DNA from: a virus | Length of the DNA: 26,931 nt | Direction: 5' to 3' (one strand) | IMG/VR virus record: IMGVR_UViG_3300034103_000118 | Location: 1 to 26,931 of that record | Part shown: one piece after another, positions 6,673 through 13,848 of the stretch | Layout: each line of letters starts with the position of its first letter | Numbering within the stretch: the first letter of the stretch is position 1 | The notes under the pieces: model-generated | What the model was told of the DNA's origin: nothing | Seen by the model: the letters and a program-made list of their open reading frames with translations, nothing else | Databases searched by the model: none | Made by a program: the position numbers and the translations under genes

Positions 6673-6907
6673 CAAGTGGGTCATCGTCGGCAAGGATAGC
6701 TGCCACTGGTGCCACAAGGCGATGGTTCTGCTCCAGCAGAAGGACATCAACTACACCTACCAGAACATGGACCGCCACCCTAACCTCAAGCAGTTCATCT
6801 TGGATTGCGGTCTCAAGACTACCCCTCAGGTCTTCTTCAACGGCTACCTGATCGGCGACTACCGGGAACTGGAGGAGTGGTTCGAGGGCATCGGAGATAG
6901 CCTATGA
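6656..6907 (+). CDS. Glutaredoxin
   Basis: This is an 83-residue thioredoxin-fold protein with active site CHWC (Cys16, Cys19) in GKDSCHWCHKA. The cis-proline motif is TTPQVFFNG (Pro57), followed by a GDYRELEEW helix start as in glutaredoxins. It should reduce disulphides using glutathione. Its nearness to the RNR gene suggests it regenerates the RNR C-terminal cysteine pair. I chose ATG 6656 because GGAGG lies 9 bases upstream; the eight extra upstream codons have no support. The stop makes an ATGA overlap with the exonuclease gene. Confidence 0.93.
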   Translation: MTFAFDKWVIVGKDSCHWCHKAMVLLQQKDINYTYQNMDRHPNLKQFILDCGLKTTPQVFFNGYLIGDYRELEEWFEGIGDSL

Positions 6908-7644
6908 GAACCCTCCTGATCGACGCTGACGTGGTGGCCTACAAGGCTGCCACGTCGGTCGAGGTGGCCGCCGAATGGGAGCCCGGTTACTGGACGTGGC
7001 ACTGCGACGAGTACGAGGTGCGACGTGCCATCGACGACCAGATCGACAAGGTCATGGGTGATCTCGACGGCAAGGATTATCGCCTCTGCCTGACCGACAG
7101 CGCGGGAAACTTCCGCAAGCGCATCCTGCCCACCTACAAGGGCAACCGCTCCAACGTGAAGAAGCCCCTCGTCCTCAAGGCCATCCGCCAGTGGCTCATC
7201 GAGGAGAAGGGAGCCTACCTCCGACCTGGTCTGGAGGGCGACGACTGCATGGGCATCTTCGCCACATGGTCCAAGCTCAAGGGCGAGAAGGTCATCGTGT
7301 CCATCGACAAGGACATGAAGACCATTCCCGGCCTCTACAGCCGCGATGGCGAGACCATCGTGGAGGTGAGCGAGGACGAAGCCGACTACTGGCATCTCTT
7401 CCAGACCCTCACCGGGGACCAGACGGATGGCTACTCAGGCTGTCCCGGCATCGGCCCCAAGAAGGCTGAGGCCATCCTCCAGCACCCCGACAATCAGGAC
7501 GACCTGTGGGGTGTGGTGGTTCGGACCTTCGTCAAGGCTGGCCTCAACGAGGATGAGGCTCTCGTGCAGGCCCGTGTGGCCCGCATCCTCCGCGCCTCCG
7601 ACTACGACTTCGAGAAGAAGGAGCCAATCCTGTGGACCCCGTGA
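6904..7644 (+). CDS. 5'-3' exonuclease, T7 gp6-like
   Basis: This 246-residue protein belongs to the FEN/5'-3' exonuclease family. In T7, gp6 removes RNA primers and degrades host DNA to nucleotides. Metal-binding acidic clusters are visible at Asp7 (LLIDADV), EGDD (111-114), SIDKD (133-137) and GDQTDGY (171-177). They are followed by a helix-hairpin-helix DNA-binding segment, GCPGIGPKKA (179-188). The basic stretch TYKGNR (77-82) fits the family. It sits at the T7 gene 6 position, after polymerase, though several inserted genes separate them. The next gene begins within its last codons. Confidence 0.95.
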   Translation: MRTLLIDADVVAYKAATSVEVAAEWEPGYWTWHCDEYEVRRAIDDQIDKVMGDLDGKDYRLCLTDSAGNFRKRILPTYKGNRSNVKKPLVLKAIRQWLIEEKGAYLRPGLEGDDCMGIFATWSKLKGEKVIVSIDKDMKTIPGLYSRDGETIVEVSEDEADYWHLFQTLTGDQTDGYSGCPGIGPKKAEAILQHPDNQDDLWGVVVRTFVKAGLNEDEALVQARVARILRASDYDFEKKEPILWTP

Positions 7645-8072
7645 AGTGTTCCTTCTGCGGCGGCGTAACGCTCGAACCCTGCACCTCCCTTGTGGAGGCA
7701 GAGCAGAGCGCCGAACTCTGCACCTCCCTTGTGGAGGCAGAGCAGAGCGCCAAACTCGGCACCCACCCCTGCGTCAGCTACCACTATGCAAAGGCCACGA
7801 TGCCCAAGATGCACGCAACGATCAAACCCAAGGCTACTCCTGAGAAGTCCGATGGTTCTTTCACTGGCTACTACAAGATCCCCGAAGGTGCTACCGACCT
7901 GATCGACCTGATCGAACACAAGAACATGTCGTTCGGTGTCGGCAACATCTTCAAGGCCTGCTACCGCCTCGGAGAGAAGGACGGCACTGATGCCACCTAC
8001 GACCTCCGCAAGATCATCTTCTTTGCACAACGCACCCTCGCGCAGATCGAGAAAGGAACTACCAATGGTTAA
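7632..8072 (+). CDS. DUF3310-family protein with a duplicated N-terminal segment
   Basis: This 146-residue protein ends in a DUF3310-like domain (from YYKIPEGATDLIDLIEHK through MSFGVGNIFKACYRLGEKDG to DLRKIIFFAQRTL). The family is common in phages and is sometimes labelled nucleotide kinase, without firm evidence. GTG 7632 is chosen because AAGAAGGAG lies 8 bases upstream. GTG 7641 and ATG 7801 are alternatives, the last giving only the conserved domain. The N-terminus has a CSFCGG knuckle, then two tandem copies of a 13-residue unit ending in TSLVEAEQSA, encoded by a 39 bp direct repeat. That segment is not part of the family core and looks like a recent insertion or duplication. Confidence 0.8.
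   Translation: MDPVKCSFCGGVTLEPCTSLVEAEQSAELCTSLVEAEQSAKLGTHPCVSYHYAKATMPKMHATIKPKATPEKSDGSFTGYYKIPEGATDLIDLIEHKNMSFGVGNIFKACYRLGEKDGTDATYDLRKIIFFAQRTLAQIEKGTTNG
7674..7763 (+). repeat. 39 bp in-frame tandem direct repeat with internal hairpins
   Basis: Copy 1 (7674-7712) and copy 2 (7713-7751) differ at one base (37 or 38 of 39 match by eye). A decayed start of a third copy follows at 7752-7763 (10 of 12 bases match). Each unit holds a CCTCC, CTTGT loop, GGAGG stem (7684-7698 and 7723-7737). In copy 2 outer CTCTGC/GCAGAG arms can extend the stem. The unit is 13 codons, so the reading frame is kept. Confidence 0.9.
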
Positions 8073-8547
8073 TCGCTCGCTGCGTGAAATGGTGCGTGAG
8101 TTCGCCCTCGCCTTCGGTGCTAGCCATAATCCCAACCTGTGGGTCAAGCTGGTGCAGGAGGAGGTCAATGAGTTCGAGAACGCCTTCAAGGCCATCATTA
8201 TCAACCCCGGCATGGACCGCCATGAACTCCGTGTGGCCGCCGCCGAACTCCTCAAGGAGGTCATCGATGTGTCCTACGTCTGTAACGGCCTGTTCCTGAT
8301 GCTGGAGGACTACAACGGTCCTGCGGTCGAGATCGACGAGGGCCTGATCCTCTCGGTCGAGGTGATCTCCAACATCGTGCAGAACACCTATCCCATCGAG
8401 AAGTTCCAGATCGCCTTCGAGCGCGTCCATGCCAGCAACATGTCGAAGCTGGGTGAGGATGGGAAGCCGGTTCGTCGCGACGACGGCAAGATCATGAAGG
8501 GACCCAACTACCGGGCTCCCTATCTTATGGACCTGATCAATCCATGA
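8065..8547 (+). CDS. MazG-like all-alpha NTP pyrophosphohydrolase
   Basis: This 160-residue protein carries the metal-binding pattern of the MazG/HisE superfamily: Glu32, Glu33 and Glu36 in QEEVNEFE, then Glu65 and Asp68 in LLKEVIDV. The C-terminal block (VHASNMSKLGEDGKPVRRDDG, then KGPNYRAP) is typical of phage and bacterial pyrophosphatases related to phosphoribosyl-ATP pyrophosphohydrolase. It probably hydrolyses a nucleoside triphosphate to the monophosphate. It could trim dNTP pools or supply dUMP for ThyX, but the substrate cannot be read from sequence. ATG 8065 has AAGGA upstream and overlaps the previous stop by 8 bases. The stop overlaps the next ATG. Confidence 0.88.
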   Translation: MVNRSLREMVREFALAFGASHNPNLWVKLVQEEVNEFENAFKAIIINPGMDRHELRVAAAELLKEVIDVSYVCNGLFLMLEDYNGPAVEIDEGLILSVEVISNIVQNTYPIEKFQIAFERVHASNMSKLGEDGKPVRRDDGKIMKGPNYRAPYLMDLINP

Positions 8548-8663
8548 TCGAGAAGATCGCGAAAGCGTTCGTGGTGACCCTCGCGGTATTGGTGGCTCTG
8601 GTCATCAACATCGCGTGGCTCATCTTCCCCCTCTTCTTCATCTACTGGGTGATCTACGGATGA
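8544..8663 (+). CDS. 39-residue membrane microprotein
   Basis: ATG 8544 overlaps the MazG-like stop (ATGA), and TGA 8661-8663 overlaps the RNR start (ATGA), so the frame exactly bridges the two genes. After a short basic start (MIEKIAKAF) the product is almost wholly hydrophobic, with about 28 residues from VVTLAVLVALVINIAWL to the FFIYW region. That is enough for one long or two short membrane segments. It has no lipobox or cleavage site. No strong ribosome binding site is seen, so translational coupling is likely. Its function is unknown. A holin role is possible but the position is odd for that, and another holin candidate lies at 14719. Confidence 0.7.
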   Translation: MIEKIAKAFVVTLAVLVALVINIAWLIFPLFFIYWVIYG

Positions 8664-10606
8664 CAGTCTCTACCCGCGCTCAGGTGACCACCCGGCGCAC
8701 TTACAACAGACCCCTAGATGGCGGCACCTACGAGACGTGGGAGCAGACCATCGACCGGGTGATCTCTCACCAACGTTGGCTCTGGGAACGCGCCAAGAAG
8801 GCGTACCTCTCGGACTATGAGAACGCGGAACTGGATGAGCTTCGTCACCTGATGCTCGACCGTAAGGCCCTCCCCTCGGGCCGCACACTCTGGCTCGGAG
8901 GAACCGACGTTGCCAAGCGGAGGGAAGCCTCGCAGTTCAATTGCTCTTTCGGTCGCATTGAGACTGTTCACGATGTTGTTGATGCCTCCTGGCTTCTCTT
9001 ACAGGGATGCGGAGTTGGTGCTCAAGCAGTCGTTGGCACTCTCAACGGCTTCGCTGTCCCGGTGGAGATCGAGGTGGTTCGCTCGACGCGGACCACGAAG
9101 GGTTACGAAAACAGCGTCCTCATCAACGTCCAAGGCACGGTCGTCCTCAAGGTTGGTGATAGTGCTGAGGCATGGACCAAAGCGGTTGGTAAGCTCCTTA
9201 CGTACAAGACCCCGTTCAAGAAGCTGATCCTCGACTTCTCGGAGATCCGTCCTGCCGGCACAATCCTCGCGGGCTATGGTTGGATCTCCTCGGGGGACAA
9301 ACAGATCAGCATCGCCTTCCCAGCCATCGCGAAGATCCTGTCCGACAGGGCAGGGCAGCTTCTCACGGCTGAGGACATCAACGACGTGATCAACCACCTC
9401 GGTGACATCCTGTCCTCGCGACGTGCCGCTGAGATCCTGCTCCACAACTACGGCACCCCTGGTTGGGAAGAGTTTGCCCTTCGCAAGAAGGACCACTGGT
9501 CGAACGGCCAGATGCAACGGGCTCAGTCCAACAACTCCCTCCTGTTCTACACGAAGCCCACGCGGGCCGAACTGTGGGACATCTTCCTCAAGATGGAGGA
9601 GGGTGGTGGATCGGAGCCGGGGTTCATCAACGCTCAGGCTGCCCTCAAGCGGGCTCCTTGGTTCAAGGGGGTTAACCCCTGCGCCGAGATCCTGCTTGGC
9701 AACAAGAGCTTCTGCAACCTCGTGGAGATCGACCTCGGCAAGTTCAACGGGGAGTTCACCTCCCTTCGTTGGGCCATCCGCCTGATCGCTCGGGCGAACT
9801 ACCGGCAGACCTGTGTGAACCTCGACGACGGCATCCTCCAGCGGTCGTGGCACGAACTGAACGAGTTCCTGCGCCTGTGCGGCGTGGGCCTCACTGGCAT
9901 CGTCCGGTGGGAGTTCAGGGACCAGCCCAACATGTTCCGCCGTCTTCGCGGCGAGGCCTCGCGGGGCGCTCACTCCATGGCTGACGAACTGGGCCTCCCT
10001 CGGGCCAAGGCCATCACCACGGTGAAGCCCTCGGGCACCCTGTCGAAGATCATGGACACCACGGAGGGCGTCCACAAGCCCCTCGGGAAGCACGTCTTCA
10101 ACAACATCAACTTCTCGGTCTACTCACCCATCATCCCGGTCCTCCGTGACGCTGGCTACCGGGTCTTCCCAAACCCCTACGATGCCACCTTGGTACTGGC
10201 CACGTTCCCTGTGTCCTACGAGGACGTGGAGTTCGACATCGTGGACGGCAAGGAGGTGAACGTGGAAAGTGCAGTTGCCCAGCTTGAGCGTTATCGGCTC
10301 CTGATGGACAACTATGTGGACCACAACTGCTCAATCACGGTCTCCTACGACAAGGAAGAGATCCGTGACATCATCGAGTGGCTGCTCCTCAACTGGGACA
10401 GCTACGTTGGAGTGTCGTTCATCTACCGGAACGATCCGACCAAGACTGCCGCTGACCTTGGCTACCCGTACCTCCCTCAGGAGGTGGTGTCCAAGGAGGT
10501 GTTCAACATCTACGTCGCTGGCCTCAAGCCGGTGAACCTAGACGCCTCGGTGGTCGATGACATGGAGGATGCTGACTGTGCAACAGGGGCCTGCCCCATC
10601 CGTTGA
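8660..10606 (+). CDS. nrdJ: Adenosylcobalamin-dependent (class II) ribonucleotide reductase, monomeric type
   Basis: This 648-residue enzyme reduces ribonucleotides to deoxyribonucleotides with a B12-derived radical, without oxygen or a second subunit. The pattern matches the Lactobacillus leichmannii-type enzyme. Cys95 (SQFNCSF) and Cys352 (NKSFCNL) form the active-site pair. Cys341 and Glu343 in GVNPCAEI are the radical cysteine and acid, and the 11-residue spacing of Cys341 and Cys352 is the same as in that enzyme. The shuttle pair is Cys640 and Cys645 in CATGAC near the C-terminus. VKPSGTLS (455-462) is the phosphate-binding loop. ATG 8660 overlaps the upstream stop; a 15-codon extension to 8615 lies within the membrane microprotein gene and is rejected. 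The host must supply cobalamin. Confidence 0.96.
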   Translation: MTVSTRAQVTTRRTYNRPLDGGTYETWEQTIDRVISHQRWLWERAKKAYLSDYENAELDELRHLMLDRKALPSGRTLWLGGTDVAKRREASQFNCSFGRIETVHDVVDASWLLLQGCGVGAQAVVGTLNGFAVPVEIEVVRSTRTTKGYENSVLINVQGTVVLKVGDSAEAWTKAVGKLLTYKTPFKKLILDFSEIRPAGTILAGYGWISSGDKQISIAFPAIAKILSDRAGQLLTAEDINDVINHLGDILSSRRAAEILLHNYGTPGWEEFALRKKDHWSNGQMQRAQSNNSLLFYTKPTRAELWDIFLKMEEGGGSEPGFINAQAALKRAPWFKGVNPCAEILLGNKSFCNLVEIDLGKFNGEFTSLRWAIRLIARANYRQTCVNLDDGILQRSWHELNEFLRLCGVGLTGIVRWEFRDQPNMFRRLRGEASRGAHSMADELGLPRAKAITTVKPSGTLSKIMDTTEGVHKPLGKHVFNNINFSVYSPIIPVLRDAGYRVFPNPYDATLVLATFPVSYEDVEFDIVDGKEVNVESAVAQLERYRLLMDNYVDHNCSITVSYDKEEIRDIIEWLLLNWDSYVGVSFIYRNDPTKTAADLGYPYLPQEVVSKEVFNIYVAGLKPVNLDASVVDDMEDADCATGACPIR

Positions 10607-10886
10607 GGATCGTACAGTTAGGTTCTGTGAGAAGCGTTATCTGTGGAACTACCACCTGTACTACGTCCTCGGAACGTCGTGCGTAGATGACGCCTCTCAC
10701 GATGCGGATGAGAGGTGCCTCGAACTCAATCGTGGTCTCTTGAGCGACTACTTCAAGAGCCACCTTGAGGACCCCGATGCACCACTCAAGCCGCAGGCCC
10801 ACACGATCCGCATAAGCCCTGAGGAAGCCGCTAACGCCCTGAAATGGGCCGAGTACGTAACCTTCATCAGGACCCATTCCCTCTAA
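10578..10886 (+). CDS. Hypothetical protein downstream of RNR, GTG start
   Basis: This 102-residue protein is not recognised. The middle is rich in Tyr, His and Asp (WNYHLYYVLG, then DASHDADERC), and the C-terminus is helical (SPEEAANALKWAEYVTF). Cysteines occur in FCEK, TSCVDD and ERCLEL. I chose GTG 10578 because GGAGG (10564-10568) lies 9 bases upstream. ATG 10569 directly abuts that GGAGG, and ATG 10557 precedes it. The gene overlaps RNR by 29 bases, and its stop overlaps the AAGGA that serves the PhoH gene. The function is unknown. Confidence 0.75.
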   Translation: MQQGPAPSVEDRTVRFCEKRYLWNYHLYYVLGTSCVDDASHDADERCLELNRGLLSDYFKSHLEDPDAPLKPQAHTIRISPEEAANALKWAEYVTFIRTHSL

Positions 10887-10896
10887 GGACCCACCC

Positions 10897-11574
10897 ATGG
10901 CCCGCAAGTCCCGCGACGACAAGTTCGTGGAGGAGCGCGTTCCTGCGCCGATCCGTCCCCTGACTGCCAAGCAGGCTGAGTACATCAATGCCATCATGAC
11001 CTCCGAAATGGTGACCGTGATGGGACCAGCCGGAACCGGAAAGACGTATGTCGCTGCCACCATCGCTGCTGATCTTCTACGGGCTCGCCACATTCATCGG
11101 ATCGTCCTCACTCGACCGAACGTTGCGTCAGGCCGATCGCTCGGCTTCTTCCCCGGAACCCTCGAAGAGAAGATTGGGCCTTGGGTGGTCCCGTTCACGG
11201 ATGTCATTCGCCAGAGAATGGGTGAAGGAGCGTTCGAGGTTGCGCTGAAGAAGGGCGACATCGACATCGTCCCCTTCGAGGTGATGCGTGGGCGCACCTT
11301 CAACAACAGCTTCATCATCCTCGACGAGGCGCAGAACACCACGATCCCTGAGATCAAGATGTTCCTGACCCGGCTCGGTAAGGACAGCACCACGATCATC
11401 AACGGCGATGTGGCCCAGACGGACCTCAGGGAGACCTCAGGCCTCTCGAAGGTCATCCAGATGGCCAAGCGGCACATGCTGCCAGTACCGGTCATTGAGT
11501 TCGGTGTTGAAGACATCGTCAGGTCTGACCTGTGTGCCATGTGGGTCAAGGCTTTCTTGAAAGAAGGTCTGTGA
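10897..11574 (+). CDS. phoH: PhoH-like ATPase
   Basis: This 225-residue P-loop protein of the PhoH family is common in marine phages. Walker A is GPAGTGKT (43-50), Walker B is FIILDEAQNT (139-148), and INGDVAQTDL (168-177) is the sensor-like block expected in PhoH. RPNVASGRSLGFFPGT (73-88) is also a family hallmark. The cellular role is unsettled; proposals include phosphate stress and RNA metabolism. AAGGA (10885-10889) is 7 bases before ATG 10897. It is the last gene before the structural block, and only 25 bases separate it from the next ORF. Confidence 0.94.
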   Translation: MARKSRDDKFVEERVPAPIRPLTAKQAEYINAIMTSEMVTVMGPAGTGKTYVAATIAADLLRARHIHRIVLTRPNVASGRSLGFFPGTLEEKIGPWVVPFTDVIRQRMGEGAFEVALKKGDIDIVPFEVMRGRTFNNSFIILDEAQNTTIPEIKMFLTRLGKDSTTIINGDVAQTDLRETSGLSKVIQMAKRHMLPVPVIEFGVEDIVRSDLCAMWVKAFLKEGL

Positions 11575-11599
11575 TTATCCCTGACCCTAGGAATACAAA

Positions 11600-11800
11600 A
11601 TGGATGAGGAATTACGATTTCCCCCTATTCCCAAAGACATCATCGACGCTCTGAACGAACGGTTCCCTGAACGCTCCGCATCGCTTGGAGAGAAGATCGA
11701 AGAGATCATGTTCAAGGCAGGCCAAAGGGACGTAATACGTTTCCTGAATGCCCAGTTCGATGAGCAAAACAAAACCATTCTCACGAACAGGATCACATAA
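11600..11800 (+). CDS. Small protein upstream of the gp7.3-like gene
   Basis: This 66-residue protein starts MDEELRFPPIPKDIIDALN and ends in a helix with AGQRDVIRFLNAQFDEQN. Short proteins of this pattern (PPIP, then an acidic middle, then a C-terminal R-x-V-I/V-x-FL helix) often precede the portal gene in T7-like phages. No function is known to me. An AGGA-type ribosome binding site lies about 7 bases before the ATG. It is separated from the following gene by 2 bases and probably shares its transcript. Confidence 0.75.
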   Translation: MDEELRFPPIPKDIIDALNERFPERSASLGEKIEEIMFKAGQRDVIRFLNAQFDEQNKTILTNRIT

Positions 11801-11802
11801 CC

Positions 11803-12138
11803 ATGGGCTGGTTCAGCAGCATGTTCTCGGGACGTAAGCAGCGTCTCGCAATGATGACACAGGCGCAACAGTATCAGGAGCAGCTTCACGCTCAGGAAGA
11901 GGCTACCAATCGCCAGATCGCCGCACAGAAGGAGATGGCCACTCAGGTCTCTCAGGCTATCCGGGCTACCAACGCGCAGTCGGTTCAGGAAGCAGCGGCC
12001 ACTACGGTCGAGAACCCTGACAGTATGACCTCGGGCAACACGGCTACCAACGCCAAGCGGCGTGGCCGTAGCGCCCTCCGCATTGACCGCACGGTTGGTG
12101 CAGCGGGTGGTGGGTCTGGCCTCAACATCGCGAACTGA
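11803..12138 (+). CDS. T7 gp7.3-like tail/adsorption protein
   Basis: This 111-residue protein is mostly a Gln/Ala-rich helix (QQYQEQLHAQEE onward). It ends in a basic, Gly-rich tail, RGRSALRIDRTVG followed by GGGSGLNI. T7 gp7.3 ends in a similar SLSVARSSGGGINI and is also encoded directly upstream of the portal gene. Gp7.3 is a virion tail protein needed for adsorption and tail assembly. The match rests on the C-terminal motif and position, since the rest is low complexity. The stop is 5 bases before the portal ATG, which has no clear ribosome binding site, so the two are probably coupled. Confidence 0.75.
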   Translation: MGWFSSMFSGRKQRLAMMTQAQQYQEQLHAQEEATNRQIAAQKEMATQVSQAIRATNAQSVQEAAATTVENPDSMTSGNTATNAKRRGRSALRIDRTVGAAGGGSGLNIAN

Positions 12139-12143
12139 TCGCC

Positions 12144-13700
12144 ATGAGCGCCACCGTAACCGCAGAGGGACGCTACTCCCAACTAATGGCAAACCGTAGC
12201 TCCGTCCTCGACCGGGCGCGTGATGGTGCAAAGCTGACCATCCCAAGCATCCTGCCCCCGGACGGTCACTCGGAGGTCACTCGCCTCACTACCCCTTATC
12301 AGGGCATTGGAGCCCGTGGCGTGAACAACCTCGCCTCGAAGCTGCTCCTTGCCCTCCTTCCTCCGAACGCTCCGTTCTTCCGCATGGTGATGGACGACTT
12401 CACCATGGAGAAGATCGCGCAGCGGGAGGGAATGCGTGCTGAGGTCGAGAAGGCCTTCAACAAGATCGAGCGGGCAGTGATGTCCGACATCGAGACCTCC
12501 ACGATCCGCGTGTCCTCGTTCGAGGCCCTCAAGCAGTTGATCGTGTGCGGCAACGTCCTGTGCTACCTCCCGACCGGCGGTGGCATGAAGGTGTTCCGTC
12601 TGGATCGCTTCGTCGTCCATCGTGACCCGATGGGCCATGTGCTGGAGATCATCGTTAAGGAAACCGTCTCACCGTCCGTCCTCCCCGATGGGATCAGGGA
12701 CGCGGTGTCGAAGGAGCTTGGTGGCTCGGTGCAGAAGTCGGCGGACATCTACACCCACATCCAGCGCAAGCCGAACCAGTGGGCCGTCTATCAGGAGTGC
12801 AAGGGGATAAAGGTCCCCGGCTCTCAGGGCCAGTACCCCCTCGACAAGTCGCCTTGGATACCGCTCCGGTGGACCAAGATCGACGGTGAGGACTATGGCC
12901 GGGGCTACGTCGAGGAGTACCTCGGTGACCTCCGCTCCCTCGAAGGGCTCACTCAGTCCATCGTGGAGGGATCGGCGGCAGCCGCCAAGGTCCTGTTCCT
13001 CGTCAACCCGAACGGGACGACCCAACAGAAGACCCTCGTGGACAGCCCCAACGGTGCCGTCCGTGCAGGCCGTGCTGACGACGTGTCGGTCCTACAAGTT
13101 GAGAAGTTCGCGGACTTCCGCATCGCCTTCCAGACCATCGAGATCATCCAGCAGCGCCTCTCCTACGCCTTCCTCATGAACTCTGCCGTGCAGCGTTCCG
13201 GGGAGCGTGTGACCGCTGAGGAGATCCGGTACATGGCAGGGGAACTCGAAGATGCCCTCGGTGGCGTCTACTCGATCCTGTCGCAGGAGTTCCAGCTACC
13301 GCTCGTCAACCGCATCATGTTTCAGATGGAACGCGCTGGGAAACTCCCACCACTCCCTCGGGAACTCATGAAGCCTGCGATCACCACAGGTCTCGAAGCC
13401 CTCGGTCGCGGACACGACCTCAACAAGTTGCAGATGCTCCTACAAGTTTTGTCCCCTCTGGGGCCGGAAGCTGTTTCGACCTACCTATCCACGGGCGACT
13501 ACATCATGCGAGCCGGGACCTCTCTCGGCATTGACATGGCTGGTCTCGTCCGCTCGGAGGAGGAGGTTCAGCAGATGATGCAGGCGCAGCAGCAGCAGGA
13601 AATGCTCGCCCAACTTGGCCCAGCGGCCATGCAGATGGCAGGCAAGATGCAAGGAGCCGAAGGTCAGAATGGCCCGCAAGCGCAACCAGCAGAAGAATGA
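12144..13700 (+). CDS. Head-tail connector / portal protein, T7 gp8-like
   Basis: This 518-residue portal protein (T7 gp8 is 536) should form the dodecameric ring at the capsid vertex through which DNA is packaged and ejected. The N-terminal RDGAKLTIPSILPP and the following QGIGARGVNNLASKLLLALLPP are highly typical of podophage connectors. The C-terminus (about residues 476-490) is Gln-rich with AQQQQE. The start ATG lacks a strong ribosome binding site and relies on coupling to the gp7.3-like gene. The 3' end overlaps a small proline-rich ORF by 32 bases. Confidence 0.96.
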   Translation: MSATVTAEGRYSQLMANRSSVLDRARDGAKLTIPSILPPDGHSEVTRLTTPYQGIGARGVNNLASKLLLALLPPNAPFFRMVMDDFTMEKIAQREGMRAEVEKAFNKIERAVMSDIETSTIRVSSFEALKQLIVCGNVLCYLPTGGGMKVFRLDRFVVHRDPMGHVLEIIVKETVSPSVLPDGIRDAVSKELGGSVQKSADIYTHIQRKPNQWAVYQECKGIKVPGSQGQYPLDKSPWIPLRWTKIDGEDYGRGYVEEYLGDLRSLEGLTQSIVEGSAAAAKVLFLVNPNGTTQQKTLVDSPNGAVRAGRADDVSVLQVEKFADFRIAFQTIEIIQQRLSYAFLMNSAVQRSGERVTAEEIRYMAGELEDALGGVYSILSQEFQLPLVNRIMFQMERAGKLPPLPRELMKPAITTGLEALGRGHDLNKLQMLLQVLSPLGPEAVSTYLSTGDYIMRAGTSLGIDMAGLVRSEEEVQQMMQAQQQQEMLAQLGPAAMQMAGKMQGAEGQNGPQAQPAEE

Positions 13701-13842
13701 GGACGTGGTGGGGGAAAAGACCCCCGTCACTCCCACCACTTCCGAACCCACCCCTGAGCCGCAGGCTCCCACCCCCGAAGTCAAGGAACACACTGTCGTC
13801 GTTGATGGCGAGCAGCTGACCTTCGGCTTCATCACCTACTGA
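13669..13842 (+). CDS. Small proline-rich protein between portal and scaffold
   Basis: This 57-residue protein starts with basic MARKRNQQKN. It continues through a Pro/Thr/Glu-rich linker (TPVTPTTSEPTPEPQAPTPE) and ends in a short strand-like segment (HTVVVDGEQLTFGF). ATG 13669 has AAGG 5 bases and AAGGAG 12 bases upstream. The 18-codon extension to 13615 would lie inside the portal gene. It overlaps the portal end in another frame, and GAGGTT at its stop serves the scaffold gene. It is likely a minor head or assembly factor by position; function unknown. Confidence 0.7.
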   Translation: MARKRNQQKNEDVVGEKTPVTPTTSEPTPEPQAPTPEVKEHTVVVDGEQLTFGFITY

Positions 13843-13848
13843 GGTTCC

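Noticed and set aside
7674-7763. CRISPR array
   Set aside because: The repeats are directly adjacent without spacers and lie inside a reading frame; there are no cas genes.
8615-8659. Longer N-terminus for RNR
   Set aside because: Those 15 codons lie in the membrane microprotein gene, and ATG 8660 makes an ATGA overlap and gives the normal N-terminus.
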